A stretch of 64,000 bases of DNA from Oscillospiraceae bacterium (GCA_031262985.1 JAISGQ010000018.1:1-64000), one strand, 5' to 3'; shown: positions 25,873 through 35,040, numbered from the stretch's first letter. A program made the numbers and translations. Notes: generated by a model from the letters alone, not told the origin.

Positions 25873-26754
25873 TTGGATAAATCTTCGTCATCTGTTAAAA
25901 AAACAGCCAAGCTCACTCTTTCGGGAACGTGGAGCAGAGCCTTCGCGATATTCGGATTCATGCTAATCAGTATGCTCATATTTTTCATAAGCTGGCGTGT
26001 CATCTATGACGCACTTGTGCTGACCGGCTTAGTCAACACGGAAATCACAGTTGACAGCACGGAGTTCGGCGCGTCCCTCGTCACCATCGCACAGCAGGTC
26101 ACATCTCAAGGTCATCTCATCATGCTTATCATCACACTTCTGTTTATTCTGCTGAGATTTGTGATAGTCAGCCCGCTTGAGCTTGGAGAAACCAAGTGGT
26201 ACTACAACGCCATGAACGACGACAGTGCGCAGGTAGGACAGGTGTTTTTCTACTACAGCAGTAACGATTGGTTCATTGACTCGATTATGTTTAAGCTGAA
26301 GCTGTTTTTCCAAAAGCTGTTTTTCGTGTTAATCCCGCTGCTCCCCTCCGTAGCCGCGTTCGGAGCAGGTATCTACTACGCGCGGCGTTTCGGCGATTTT
26401 TCGAGCAGTTCGGACAGCTCAAATATAATAATCTATTTCGCGTTAGGAGTACTTCTCCTGCTCCTCGGACTGCTTTTAGGCTACTACATCAACCTTCGGC
26501 TTTTCCTCGCGCCTTACCTGTTTACAATCAATGTGAACGGTCCGCGAGTGAGCGTTTTCAAGCAGTCGAGGAATATTATGAAGGGGAACAAAATGAGAGT
26601 GGTGTCGCTCTTGATTTCGTTCATCCCCTCCATGCTCTCTTGCCTGCTGATTCTGCCGATTATGTACGTCTACCCCGTAGTGAAAGGTTCTATGGCAGTG
26701 TTGGCGGCACAGCTTATTGAGGAGGACAGACAGCGGGAAGAACGCGGCTTTTAG
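25873..26754 (+). CDS. Integral membrane protein, DUF975-like
   Basis: A 293-residue protein with about six hydrophobic segments (near 20-45, 75-100, 145-165, 185-215, 250-280). The pattern SPLELGETKWYYNAM and the later KQSRNIMKGNKMRVVSLLISFIPS resemble the DUF975 family of Bacillota membrane proteins, whose function is unknown. I prefer the TTG at 25873 because GGGGTGG stands 5 bases before it; a GTG at 25864 lies inside that site. A hairpin with matching arms (25796-25828) lies between leuB and this gene. Stands alone before nrdG. Confidence 0.65.
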   Translation: MDKSSSSVKKTAKLTLSGTWSRAFAIFGFMLISMLIFFISWRVIYDALVLTGLVNTEITVDSTEFGASLVTIAQQVTSQGHLIMLIITLLFILLRFVIVSPLELGETKWYYNAMNDDSAQVGQVFFYYSSNDWFIDSIMFKLKLFFQKLFFVLIPLLPSVAAFGAGIYYARRFGDFSSSSDSSNIIIYFALGVLLLLLGLLLGYYINLRLFLAPYLFTINVNGPRVSVFKQSRNIMKGNKMRVVSLLISFIPSMLSCLLILPIMYVYPVVKGSMAVLAAQLIEEDRQREERGF

Positions 26755-26812
26755 CGGCGGTCACTCCTGCGCCTCGAAGTCCTATTTCAGTCCTACTAAG
26801 GAGGAGTAAAGT

Positions 26813-27322
26813 ATGTGCGACAAAATTCGGCTGGCGGGAGTTGTCAGCGAGTCTATAGTAGACGGTCCGGGAATCCGCTATGTCGTTTTCGCGCAGGGCT
26901 GTCCTCACAAATGCGAGGGATGCCACAATCCGCAGACGCATGATATGAATGGCGGCTACGAGGAAAGCGCGGAGGACATACTTAATGATATAGCGCAAAA
27001 CCCGCTTCTTACGGGAGTTACACTCTCGGGAGGAGAACCGTTCCTGCAGGCGAAACAGCTCCTTCCTCTCGCGCAGAAGATAAAGGAGCGGCGGCTTAAT
27101 CTGATTATATATTCCGGCTACACCTATGAGGAGATAGTGAAGGTAGGAGAGCGGGACGAGGCGTGGATTCTCCTCCTCTCATGCGCCGATTGGCTGATAG
27201 ACGGGAAATTTGAGAAGGACAAATCCGACCCCGACATAAAATTCAGAGGCTCGACAAATCAAAGAATCATAGACGTGAAAAAGTCTATGGAGTGCAAATC
27301 GCCTGTGTCAGCAGACATCTAA
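26813..27322 (+). CDS. nrdG: Anaerobic RNR activating protein NrdG
   Basis: A 169-residue radical SAM enzyme that installs the glycyl radical on the anaerobic ribonucleotide reductase NrdD. The iron-sulfur motif CxxxCxxC is C30, C34 and C37 (GCPHKCEGCHN), followed by the SAM-site GVTLSGGEP. AAGGAGG precedes the ATG. nrdD is not next to it, so it must lie elsewhere. The presence supports anaerobic life. Confidence 0.93.
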   Translation: MCDKIRLAGVVSESIVDGPGIRYVVFAQGCPHKCEGCHNPQTHDMNGGYEESAEDILNDIAQNPLLTGVTLSGGEPFLQAKQLLPLAQKIKERRLNLIIYSGYTYEEIVKVGERDEAWILLLSCADWLIDGKFEKDKSDPDIKFRGSTNQRIIDVKKSMECKSPVSADI

Positions 27323-27409
27323 TTAGCAGATAATTAATATTTGAGTGTGAATTTCTCCGCAAATAAAGCCAATAATTAAACTGTGACAACTTTTTCGGGA
27401 GGCGAATGT

Positions 27410-28180
27410 ATGCAGTTTAATAAGGTGGAAATTTGCGGAGTAAACACATCTAAGCTACAGCTTTTATCCGAGGCTGAGAAGATGGAGTTGCTGAGGAAAG
27501 CAAGAGAAGGGGATATGAGGGCAAGGGATGCTCTGGTAAAAGGAAATCTGCGGCTCGTGCTGAGTGTGATACAGCGTTTTTCGGGAAGAGGAGAGAACCC
27601 CGACGATTTGTTTCAGGTAGGCTGTATCGGGCTTATAAAATCTATAGATAATTTCGATTTATCACAAAATGTGCGTTTTTCGACCTATGCCGTTCCTATG
27701 ATTTTAGGGGAGGTCAGGCGGTATCTCCGCGACAATAACTCCGTCAGGGTGAGCCGTTCGCTCAGGGACATAGCCTACAAGGCTATGCAGGCGAAGGAGA
27801 AAATCACGAGGGAGCAGGGGAGGAATCCCACTATCGAGGAGATTTCTAAGGATCTTAGTCTGCCTAAGGAAAACGTAGTTATGGCACTCGAGGCGATTGT
27901 CGAGCCTGTGTCGCTGTATGAATCGGTGTATTCCGACGCCGGCGACTCCATATTTATTATGGATCAGCTCGGAGATAAGAACGACGACAACAACTGGATT
28001 GATGAGATTGCCATTCGCGACGCAATCAAAAATCTGGGAGACAGGGAAAAGCTAATTTTGAATTTGCGGTTTATCAAGGGCAAAACTCAAATGGAGGTCG
28101 CCGAGGAGATAGGTATCTCTCAGGCTCAGGTAAGCAGGCTGGAAAAAGGCGCGTTAAAGCGGATAAAAAATCAGTTCTGA
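27410..28180 (+). CDS. sigG: RNA polymerase sporulation sigma factor SigG
   Basis: A 256-residue sigma-70-type factor. The N-terminal KVEICGVNTSKLQLLSEAEK is the SigG hallmark; in Bacillus this forespore factor drives late sporulation genes. Region 2 (LRLVLSVIQRFSGRGENPDDLFQVGCIGLIKSI), region 3 and the region 4 helix-turn-helix (TQMEVAEEIGISQAQVSRLEKGAL) are complete. I use the ATG at 27410 (GGGAGGC before it), not the upstream GTG. The related sigF operon is not in the window. The gpr gene at 54 kb carries a matching promoter. Confidence 0.93.
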   Translation: MQFNKVEICGVNTSKLQLLSEAEKMELLRKAREGDMRARDALVKGNLRLVLSVIQRFSGRGENPDDLFQVGCIGLIKSIDNFDLSQNVRFSTYAVPMILGEVRRYLRDNNSVRVSRSLRDIAYKAMQAKEKITREQGRNPTIEEISKDLSLPKENVVMALEAIVEPVSLYESVYSDAGDSIFIMDQLGDKNDDNNWIDEIAIRDAIKNLGDREKLILNLRFIKGKTQMEVAEEIGISQAQVSRLEKGALKRIKNQF

Positions 28181-28190
28181 GTTTATCAAC

Positions 28191-28252
28191 ATCCCCCTTC
28201 GCAAAGAGCGTTACACAGTGTGTTTCGTCTCTTTGCGAAGGGGGATTTTTAT
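28191..28252 (+). terminator. Strong terminator of sigG
   Basis: ATCCCCCTTCGCAAAGAG pairs perfectly with CTCTTTGCGAAGGGGGAT and is followed by TTTT. Confidence 0.92.
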
Positions 28253-28388
28253 GCGCATTTCAAAGTGTCTTTGAGCGAAGGACAGCGAAATTCGATTTTA
28301 TGCATAATATACATAGATGAGATTTACATAATTTTTCTCGTCCCTTTTTCGCTCATGCATAATTTTGACAATTTATGCAAAAAGACTA

Positions 28389-28417
28389 TTGCTATCCATT
28401 ACATTCTGTAGTATTAT
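28389..28417 (+). promoter_or_regulatory. Promoter of candidate small RNA or proC leader
   Basis: TTGCTA (28389-28394), a 17-base spacer and TATTAT (28412-28417). Transcription would begin near 28425, 220 bases ahead of proC. Confidence 0.55.
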
Positions 28418-28424
28418 AGTCCTT

Positions 28425-28560
28425 GTAAAAGACTTGAAAAAGTAAGGCGTAGTATGCCTTTCGCGCATATACACAACATATTGTGCATCTGCGTGAAAAA
28501 CGATAGTTTTTGTGAGGCGAATGCAATCGCGGCACTCGAAAAACTATCCTTCGCTTTATT
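28425..28560 (+). ncRNA. Candidate small structured RNA upstream of proC
   Basis: Downstream of a good promoter lie two long stems: CGCGCATATACACAA with TTGTGCATCTGCGTG (28472-28505), and GATAGTTTTTGTGAG with CTCGAAAAACTATC (about 28503-28551). The second is followed by a modest T-rich stretch. No coding potential is evident. It may be a free small RNA or the leader of proC. I do not recognise a known family. The rest of 28253-28645 is AT-rich with no other feature. Confidence 0.4.
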
Positions 28561-28645
28561 TATGTTTACCTGAATTTCTTTAACTGCGATAGGTGATAGA
28601 GCAATACGGCAGCAATATACACTACATCATAAGGAGCGATTTTAT

Positions 28646-29446
28646 TTGAGAATAGGCGCGATAGGATTCGGCAATTTAGCATCAGCTCTTCTTTCGGGGA
28701 TGCTTAAATCGGGCAATTTCACAGCAGACCAACTGGGAGTCTACGACATCTCGGCGGAGCGAATGACGCTGGCGCAGGAGCAGTACAAAATCAGCACATA
28801 CAGCACAGCGGAGGCTCTCGTTCGCGCATCGGATGTAGTCATCCTCTCGGTAAAACCGCAGTTTTACAAGGACGCGCTTTCCGAAATAAAGGACGCGGCG
28901 GGAGGAAAGCTTTTCATCTCCGTTGCTGCAGGCATAAGTACGCGCTACATAACTGATATTTTGGGCGACAGCAACATCCACGTCATACGCAGTATGCCAA
29001 ACACCGCTCTTCTCATAGGGCAGGGAGCTACTGCAATCTCAAAGGGAGCAAACGTCGCCGATGATGAGATGAGCCTTGCCGAGAGCATATTCGGCAGCTG
29101 CGGAGTGGTAAAGACCATCGAAGAGGCGCAGATGAACGACATTATAGCGGTCAACGGTTCGTCTCCCGCTTATATTTTCCTCTTTGCGAAGGCGGTTTGC
29201 TCCTTCGCCGAAAAGCACGGAATAGACCCCGACACGGCGAAGGAGCTTATAGCGCAGACCCTCCTCGGCAGTGCGGTTATGATACGGGAGTCGGGCATGG
29301 AGCTGTCCTCCCTTATAAGCATGGTCACCTCAAAAGGAGGAACTACGGAGCGTGCCCTCGGCGTGTTTAACGATAATGGATTTTCCGAGCTGATAGAGGC
29401 GGCAATGCAGGCTTGCTCGGACAGAGCCGACGAGCTGGGCAAGTAG
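28646..29446 (+). CDS. proC: Pyrroline-5-carboxylate reductase
   Basis: A 266-residue NAD(P)H-dependent reductase making proline from pyrroline-5-carboxylate. The dinucleotide motif IGAIGFGNLASAL opens the protein; VILSVKPQ, RSMPNTALLIGQGAT and the C-terminal signature MVTSKGGTTERALGVF are all present. The start is TTG at 28646 with AAGGAG at 28631-28636. proA and proB are not in the window. After the stop there is a short AG-rich simple sequence, then a cupin gene. Confidence 0.95.
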   Translation: MRIGAIGFGNLASALLSGMLKSGNFTADQLGVYDISAERMTLAQEQYKISTYSTAEALVRASDVVILSVKPQFYKDALSEIKDAAGGKLFISVAAGISTRYITDILGDSNIHVIRSMPNTALLIGQGATAISKGANVADDEMSLAESIFGSCGVVKTIEEAQMNDIIAVNGSSPAYIFLFAKAVCSFAEKHGIDPDTAKELIAQTLLGSAVMIRESGMELSSLISMVTSKGGTTERALGVFNDNGFSELIEAAMQACSDRADELGK

Positions 29447-29509
29447 GAAAAGCAGCGGAAGTGGGGCAAGTAGTGAAAATAGAGGAAGCAGAGAAAGGAT
29501 TGAAGCCGA

Positions 29510-29854
29510 ATGAATCATCTTCATCCTGTAAATCTTTTAGCACTCGCAAATAGCGCAAAGCTCGGCAAATACATCTCTGCCGGACATTTGAACGGACATA
29601 TGTTAAATGTTTTGCAGGTCTCGAATCGGACACTTGATTTTCACATTCACGAGAAATCGGACGAGCTTTTTTATGTCATCGAAGGCACATTTGAAATAGA
29701 AACGGACGACGGACTTACCGAGGTAAAGCAAGGCGAAATAATTATTATACCAAAAGGTAGACGCCACCGCCCCGTTGTGAAAGAGACTGTAAAATGTCTC
29801 CTCATAGAACTCGATGGAACGCTGACCGCCGAAAATACAGGCGGAACGTACTAA
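29510..29854 (+). CDS. Small cupin domain protein
   Basis: A 114-residue single-domain cupin. Metal-binding residues are seen in motif 1 (H45, H47, E52 in FHIHEKSDELFYVIEGT) and motif 2 (H86 in IPKGRRHRPV). Such small cupins include isomerases and binding proteins; the substrate is not evident. AAAGGATTGAAG precedes the ATG. It lies between proC and the SpoIIM-like gene with no close coupling. Confidence 0.85.
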   Translation: MNHLHPVNLLALANSAKLGKYISAGHLNGHMLNVLQVSNRTLDFHIHEKSDELFYVIEGTFEIETDDGLTEVKQGEIIIIPKGRRHRPVVKETVKCLLIELDGTLTAENTGGTY

Positions 29855-29936
29855 CTCTACTATTACAGTAATATTACTCCACTGCATTACATAATATTTC
29901 CATAGGAACAATCAAAGTATTAAGGAGATTTTATGT

Positions 29937-30566
29937 ATGGAGCAGGATAATATAAGACTTTTCGGCAATTTTGCAAAGGACAACCACGAGGCAGTAGAAA
30001 AGCCTCTGCCCCCATTGTTTTTCGCTAAAACAGCGGTCGCTTCGGTCGCGTTGGGCTTGCTTGCGGGAGTAGTAGTCGTCTTGAAGGTCTCCGGCATTGC
30101 GGCTCTCGAGGACACAGTGACGGAGTATTTCAAATTCAGAATGAACGCGGGTTTCCTCTCGCTTGCCGCAAATTCATTTGCCGTTTCGGCAGTATTCTGT
30201 CTACTCTCGGGGATTTTTTCCATGATGTTCTGCGGCTACATAGCCATAAACGGACTGCTTTTCTTCAAAGCGGCAGGGAGCGGAGCAATAGCCGCGCTTC
30301 TCTGCTTCTCCTGCGACTGGGTGCAGATAGGATACATCGCGCTTTCCTACATTCCGGGAGTGGTTCTCTCCTTCACGGCGCTTGCGTGGATTTGCTCCGG
30401 CGGCGCGGAGTTCTCCTACCTCGCATTTAAGGATAACGAGCCGAAGTCGGAGGTTAAGGAGAAGAAAAAAGTGCTGGCAAGGGAGTACGCCGTGGCTTTC
30501 CTGCTACTGGTCGGCAGTTCGGCGGCGGATTCCGCCTTCACCTCTCTAGCGAACCTGTTTTTATAG
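29937..30566 (+). CDS. SpoIIM-like membrane protein
   Basis: A 209-residue protein with five hydrophobic segments (about 28-50, 75-105, 110-130, 135-155, 185-205). Length, topology and the position just before xerD match stage II sporulation protein M, which with SpoIID and SpoIIP remodels septal peptidoglycan during engulfment. The segment FCGYIAINGLLFFKAAGSGAIAALL fits the family loosely. SpoIIP is present at 52 kb. AAGGAG stands before the ATG. I cannot exclude another small membrane family, so no symbol is given. Confidence 0.55.
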   Translation: MEQDNIRLFGNFAKDNHEAVEKPLPPLFFAKTAVASVALGLLAGVVVVLKVSGIAALEDTVTEYFKFRMNAGFLSLAANSFAVSAVFCLLSGIFSMMFCGYIAINGLLFFKAAGSGAIAALLCFSCDWVQIGYIALSYIPGVVLSFTALAWICSGGAEFSYLAFKDNEPKSEVKEKKKVLAREYAVAFLLLVGSSAADSAFTSLANLFL

Positions 30567-30666
30567 AGACAGGAGGACACCATTCGAATGGGGTTAACTG
30601 ATATAGAACTACAGACGGCACGGCGTTACTCTTTGCCGCTTCATGTAAATAACGGAGGATTTTATT

Positions 30667-31575
30667 ATGACAGAGACACTTAACAGCTTCAGAGACTATC
30701 TTGTAGAGCAGCAGGGCGTTTCCTCTAACACGCTCGAGTCCTACATGAGGGATATTGTGAAATTTTCGGATTATGTCGACACCAGAGGCGTCGCGGCGGG
30801 AGATGTCACAAGTCCGTTTATCTGTGAATATACCGATTCTCTCAAGGAGAACGGAAAATCCGCCGCCACAATTACGAGGACAATCGCGTCTATTCGCTCC
30901 TTCTACCGTTTCCTCATCCAGTACGGGTTTGCCTCCCATAACCCAACTAAGGGAGTAAAGCTCGAAAAGACGGAAAAGAAGCCCCCTGAGATACTCGACG
31001 ACGCGGAGATACGGACTTTGCTCTCCATGCCGAGTGTGGACGACAACAAGGGGATTAGAGATAAGGCAATGCTCGAACTGCTCTACGCAACGGGTATAAG
31101 GGCGTCTGAGCTTATCAACCTCAATGTGGGCGACGTAAACTGCCTCGACAAAAACACGCGAGGCTCGATAGTCTGCGCGGGAGCAAAAGAGCCGCGCACT
31201 ATCCCCATTCACGCCTCCGCCTGTGAGATACTCAGGCATTACATAGAGGAGATACGACCTAAGCTGCTCATGGGACACGACAGCGGCGAACAGGCGTTAT
31301 TCATAAACTTAAACGGTCAGCGGCTGACAAGGCAGGGCTTTTGGAAGATAGTGAAGGTTTACGCTGAAAACGCGGGCATAAACAAGGACATAAAGCCGCA
31401 CACCTTGCGGCACTCCTTCGCCATGCACCTCTACAGAAACGGCGCGTCCTTGCAGGATTTGCAGAAGATGCTCGGTCACGCCGACATCTCCTCCACGCAG
31501 GTGTACGCGAACATCGTCAAGCAGACCTCTTTTGACGTGTACGACCGCTGTCATCCGTTTGCTCACAGGGTGTAG
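30667..31575 (+). CDS. xerD: Tyrosine recombinase XerD
   Basis: A 302-residue site-specific recombinase that resolves chromosome dimers at dif. The N-terminal SAM-like core-binding domain covers about 1-90. In the catalytic domain are the Arg box ATGIRASEL, the HxxR box PHTLRHSFA, the second His in LGHADISSTQ and the nucleophile Tyr in QVYANI. AACGGAGG precedes the ATG. A second Xer-like gene is at 51 kb. The assignment XerD rather than XerC rests on position after a SpoIIM-like gene and general resemblance. Confidence 0.88.
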   Translation: MTETLNSFRDYLVEQQGVSSNTLESYMRDIVKFSDYVDTRGVAAGDVTSPFICEYTDSLKENGKSAATITRTIASIRSFYRFLIQYGFASHNPTKGVKLEKTEKKPPEILDDAEIRTLLSMPSVDDNKGIRDKAMLELLYATGIRASELINLNVGDVNCLDKNTRGSIVCAGAKEPRTIPIHASACEILRHYIEEIRPKLLMGHDSGEQALFINLNGQRLTRQGFWKIVKVYAENAGINKDIKPHTLRHSFAMHLYRNGASLQDLQKMLGHADISSTQVYANIVKQTSFDVYDRCHPFAHRV

Positions 31576-31596
31576 GCGGGGAGAATAAATTACAGA

Positions 31597-31625
31597 TTGA
31601 TTTTATTCCGAGTTTAGTGTATTAT
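31597..31625 (+). promoter_or_regulatory. Sigma-A-type promoter of YesL-like gene
   Basis: TTGATT, a 17-base spacer and TATTAT, about 45 bases before the start codon. Confidence 0.6.
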
Positions 31626-31670
31626 AGCTCCGGTATTATATTTATCCACCGAAAGGATTGTGACTGAAAA

Positions 31671-32744
31671 TTGGGTTTGTTTGATGGTATGAAGTTTTAC
31701 AAAGAAGGCGCGGGAGTGGAGAAGGACGCTAATAATACTCCTTCGATAGTCAGGTTTTTCCGCCTTTTTACGGAGCAGTTTTGGTATCTGCAAAGAGCCA
31801 ACCTCCTTTACATTTTGTTTTTTGTTCCGCTTGCCGCAATATCTTTCTTTGCGTTCGCCTTGATGAATGTGTCAGAAGGTATGCTGTTCGGCGATTTCAT
31901 CTTGTCTGTTGCCGAGTTTAATGAGGTTACTCATTTCGGACTGGTAGTCTCTCTCTTTATTTCTACCATTCCTCTGATTTTTATTTCACTCGCCAACGCC
32001 GGAATAACGCTTATAAACAGAAATATTGTCAGGGAGAAGCCGTTTTTCATAGTCTCCGACTTCTTCAGAGCGATAAAGGAGAACTGGAAGCAGTCGCTTG
32101 CCGCAGGCTTCTTGGTTCAGCTTTTCCTTGTGGTACTCGCATACTCCATCCCCACATACGCCGATATGTCGCAGGATAAGGGCGGCTTGTTCTACGTTCC
32201 GCTGGCATTGCTTGCCATCTTGGCGGCAGTCATAATCTTCAGCAGTTACTTTGCCTACATGATGATAGTTTCCTTCAATCTGAAATTTTCGGCAATCGTT
32301 AAAAACTCGGCGGCAATAGCCATAGGCGCGTTGCCCTCGTCGATACTGATGTTCGTGGTCGATGCGGTATTCTTCATCTCCTGCTTCGTCTGGTTTTTCC
32401 TCCTTCAGTCAATAAGCATAGGAGGAGCATTTATACTGCTCTCTATTTATTTATTCATAGGCTTGCCGTTTTCAAACTTCACGAAGTCCTTCCTCATGTG
32501 GCCTGTTATAGAAAAAATAACAAAAGCCTCCGAGGCAGCACAGGCGGCACAGACAGCACAGGAGACACAGCCTGCCGCCATTCCCGAAGTCGCAGAACCT
32601 CAGGCGGACGAGCCTGTTTCTCCGACTGCTGACGAGGCTGAGGAAGAAGAAGAGGACGACTACAACAGCAGTATAGAGGACGGCGACGAGCTTGTTTTCT
32701 ATCAAGGTCGTATGGTCAAGAGAAGCGAGATAGAATTCCTATAG
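31671..32744 (+). CDS. Membrane protein, DUF624/YesL-like
   Basis: A 357-residue protein with six hydrophobic segments between about 45 and 280. The N-terminal part (MGLFDGMKFYKEGAGVEKD) and the segment DFFRAIKENWKQSLAAGFLVQL resemble the YesL/DUF624 family, which has no firm function. A cytoplasmic tail from about 285 is rich in Ala, Glu and Pro with an acidic run (EAEEEEEDD). The TTG start at 31671 is somewhat far from GAAAGG. The gene has its own promoter and terminator. Confidence 0.62.
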   Translation: MGLFDGMKFYKEGAGVEKDANNTPSIVRFFRLFTEQFWYLQRANLLYILFFVPLAAISFFAFALMNVSEGMLFGDFILSVAEFNEVTHFGLVVSLFISTIPLIFISLANAGITLINRNIVREKPFFIVSDFFRAIKENWKQSLAAGFLVQLFLVVLAYSIPTYADMSQDKGGLFYVPLALLAILAAVIIFSSYFAYMMIVSFNLKFSAIVKNSAAIAIGALPSSILMFVVDAVFFISCFVWFFLLQSISIGGAFILLSIYLFIGLPFSNFTKSFLMWPVIEKITKASEAAQAAQTAQETQPAAIPEVAEPQADEPVSPTADEAEEEEEDDYNSSIEDGDELVFYQGRMVKRSEIEFL

Positions 32745-32775
32745 GCAATAATTCTTTAATTTTAGAAGAAATAAA

Positions 32776-32806
32776 CGCCTGTGCGATATCATACTGCACA
32801 GGCGTT
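32776..32806. terminator. Bidirectional terminator
   Basis: CGCCTGTGC and GCACAGGCG form a 9-bp stem between two convergent genes, with T-rich sequence after it on the + strand. Confidence 0.82.
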
Positions 32807-32852
32807 TGTAAGGTTATCTGTTCATTTTTCGGGTGTTCGCTTATTTTGTCGG

Positions 32853-33584
32853 CTATTCTTCCTCCTGTTCGCCCTCCCCGAAGGAGGAGAGGTCGGAGGA
32901 GGATGCCTTATGCGCCGCTTGCCTACCTGCATCAAGCAGTCTTTGCTGCTCCTCATCGGTATCAGCCGCCCTCGCATTGGGGATAACATCGTACACCTCC
33001 ATCACCTTGCCGGAGGTCCACAGCTGAGGGTGAATCCGGCAGGAGTAGCCGCAGCCGTTCTCCATAATCCAGTCGGTCATCGGAGCTTTGGGCAAGCCGT
33101 AATTTGCGAGGATGCTCATTATAACTCCCGCGTGAGTGACAATGACGGAGGAGGTAGTCCCCGTCTTGATAAGGCCGTTTACTATAAGCTCGAAGGCTTC
33201 AAATATACGCTTTGAAAACTGCGCGGCTGATTCTCCTCCGGGAGGAGCGTCAACACCGCCGCCCGAAATCCACTCCGCAAAATCCTTGTTACCCTCAAGC
33301 TCCTTTGCGGTGTAGCCCTCAAATTCGCCGAAGCAGCACTCCCTCAAGCCGTCTATCACTATCTGATTTGCCGACGGATAAATGAGCGAGAGCGTCTCGC
33401 GGCATCTCCTCATCGGGCTTGTGAAGAACGCATTTGCGTTCGGGTAGTCGGAGGAGGAAACGAGAGCCTTGATTTTCTCTGCCCCGAAAGCCGATAGAGG
33501 AGAGTCGGTGCTGCCGATATACTGCCCCTTGATATTGCCTTCAATAATTCCGTGTCTGATAAAATGTATTTGATAGGTTTTCAT
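32853..33584 (-). CDS. Histidine phosphatase family protein
   Basis: A 243-residue phosphoglycerate-mutase-like phosphatase. The catalytic RHG motif is at residues 10-12 (IHFIRHG, nucleophile H11), and the second histidine box is VIVTHAGVIMSIL. The region LRECCFGEFEGY with acid/base Glu is typical of the CobC/GpmB-like group. Substrate unknown. Residues 205-243 form a charged, disordered tail. It is divergently placed from the XRE regulator at 33714. Confidence 0.86.
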   Translation of the reverse strand: MKTYQIHFIRHGIIEGNIKGQYIGSTDSPLSAFGAEKIKALVSSSDYPNANAFFTSPMRRCRETLSLIYPSANQIVIDGLRECCFGEFEGYTAKELEGNKDFAEWISGGGVDAPPGGESAAQFSKRIFEAFELIVNGLIKTGTTSSVIVTHAGVIMSILANYGLPKAPMTDWIMENGCGYSCRIHPQLWTSGKVMEVYDVIPNARAADTDEEQQRLLDAGRQAAHKASSSDLSSFGEGEQEEE

Positions 33585-33651
33585 AGATAGAGCCTCCCGA
33601 AAGTGTAGAGTGGGAAAAAATAAAGTAAACGGTAAATAATAGATATTTTTG

Positions 33652-33680
33652 TTGAAAATGCGGTGGGTTTGTGATATTAT
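33652..33680 (+). promoter_or_regulatory. Promoter of XRE regulator
   Basis: TTGAAA, a 17-base spacer and TATTAT, 34 bases before the GTG start. Confidence 0.65.
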
Positions 33681-33713
33681 GGACTACGCACAGGAGAAAG
33701 AGGAGATGTTGAA

Positions 33714-34415
33714 GTGAATGAGAATTTCCCCAGAATTATAACACTATTGAGAACCGAACGCAAGCTGACACAGAAACAGGCGTCAGAAAAACTGGATATT
33801 TCTCAGGCTCTGCTTTCTCATTACGAGAGAGGAATCAGGGAGTGCGGATTGGATTTTCTGGTTAAGACGGCCGATTTTTACGGAGTTTCTGTCGATTACC
33901 TGCTCGGTCGCTCGATAGACAGGAACGGCGCGCTTCTGACCGTGGAGGACATCCCCGAGCCTGATTTGGCGCAGGACAATCGACTGCGCGGTTCGGCAGT
34001 TCCGATACTCAACAAGAAGCTGATTGCCAACTCCCTCAATATTTTGTTCGCTATGCTCCAGCAGGCGCAGTGCAAGGCACTTACATCGCAGGTGTCCTTG
34101 TATCTGATGGTTTGCGTCTATAAGATGTTCAGGGTTTTATATCTGTCCGCGCCGAAAAACTCGAAGAATTTCTTCTCCGCCGCTGACGGATTGGCAAGAG
34201 GACTTTCCACTGCCGCCCTCGAGGTTCTCGAGGCGAAAATTGCCATCATCGCCTCAGGTAAGGATGTGGGGGAGATGAAGGGGTTTGAAAATTCCTCCTC
34301 ACTCGAAATGTCCGAGGAGGAGATGCAAAAGGCGTTCCCGCTATTTATGTCCTCCCTTCTCAATCTCATAAAGAACGCCGAAACGGAAATGGGAATATAT
34401 ATCAAGAAGAGCTGA
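33714..34415 (+). CDS. XRE family transcriptional regulator
   Basis: A 233-residue DNA-binding protein with an N-terminal helix-turn-helix of the Cro/CI type (residues 7-62, LTQKQASEKLDISQALLSHYE) followed by VDYLLGRS, common in Clostridia regulators. The remaining 165 residues are helical and may sense a signal or dimerise; I do not recognise the family. The GTG start has GAGGAG upstream. It could control the divergent phosphatase gene, but no operator is evident. Confidence 0.85.
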   Translation: MNENFPRIITLLRTERKLTQKQASEKLDISQALLSHYERGIRECGLDFLVKTADFYGVSVDYLLGRSIDRNGALLTVEDIPEPDLAQDNRLRGSAVPILNKKLIANSLNILFAMLQQAQCKALTSQVSLYLMVCVYKMFRVLYLSAPKNSKNFFSAADGLARGLSTAALEVLEAKIAIIASGKDVGEMKGFENSSSLEMSEEEMQKAFPLFMSSLLNLIKNAETEMGIYIKKS

Positions 34416-34462
34416 CAGAGGCGGCTTTGCGTGCCGCTATACATATATTGCTCCTGCAAAAC

Positions 34463-34513
34463 ACCCCTCAAAGGCAATCCCCTCAAAGGCAATTGCCTTT
34501 GAGGGGTGTTTTC
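34463..34513 (+). terminator. Terminator with duplicated arm
   Basis: CCCCTCAAAGGCAA occurs twice in tandem and can pair with TTGCCTTTGAGGGG, followed by TGTTTTC. It ends the XRE transcript and, read backward, that of the next gene. Confidence 0.85.
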
Positions 34514-34528
34514 TACGCCTTGAGGTTA

Positions 34529-34948
34529 CTACTGCTTTATAAACTTAATCTTGTCGATGAAGGGAAGGTCCTTATATACTCCGTTGAAGACATTGATGAT
34601 TCCTATTATTGAAAGAGCTAAGCTTGCAAGACCTACCAAACTTACTGCAAGAGTGCCGAAAATGCCGATTATTGGTATCGCGGCAATCACATAGCCGATA
34701 ATCTCGCAAATCGTCACAATAATCAACAGATTCAAGCCCTGAATCGCGTGTGCCCTCGCGAACTTCGAGTTAGGAGCGGCGAAGTAGGGTACAAGCGCGA
34801 GAATGCTCAAATAAGAGAGAACCGCCATGAGCTTGTTAGCCTCCACATCAGTGGTAACAAAGCTGGTTTGAGCGTAGCTTGCGGAGCAGCTTTGGCACAA
34901 GGTCTTTCCGTCCTCAATCTGAGTGCCGCATTTTTCACAAAAAGCCAT
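34529..34948 (-). CDS. Zinc-ribbon membrane protein, DUF4870-like
   Basis: A 139-residue protein. A zinc ribbon (CEKCG and CQSCS, residues 4-21) is followed by three or four hydrophobic segments with the Tic20/DUF4870-type motif NSKFARAHAIQGLNLLI. Such proteins are small membrane proteins of unknown role. AGGAGG precedes the start on the minus strand. It ends against the XRE gene terminator. Confidence 0.75.
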   Translation of the reverse strand: MAFCEKCGTQIEDGKTLCQSCSASYAQTSFVTTDVEANKLMAVLSYLSILALVPYFAAPNSKFARAHAIQGLNLLIIVTICEIIGYVIAAIPIIGIFGTLAVSLVGLASLALSIIGIINVFNGVYKDLPFIDKIKFIKQ

Positions 34949-35040
34949 AACAAAACCTCCTGAAAAATTTTAAAAAGAGTTGATTGCAGAGTTAATTTTA
35001 ACACAAAAATTACCGTTTGTCAAAATGTTTATGACTATAG

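Noticed and set aside
28220-28411. 63-residue + strand frame after sigG
   Set aside because: It begins inside the terminator and has no ribosome site or family features.
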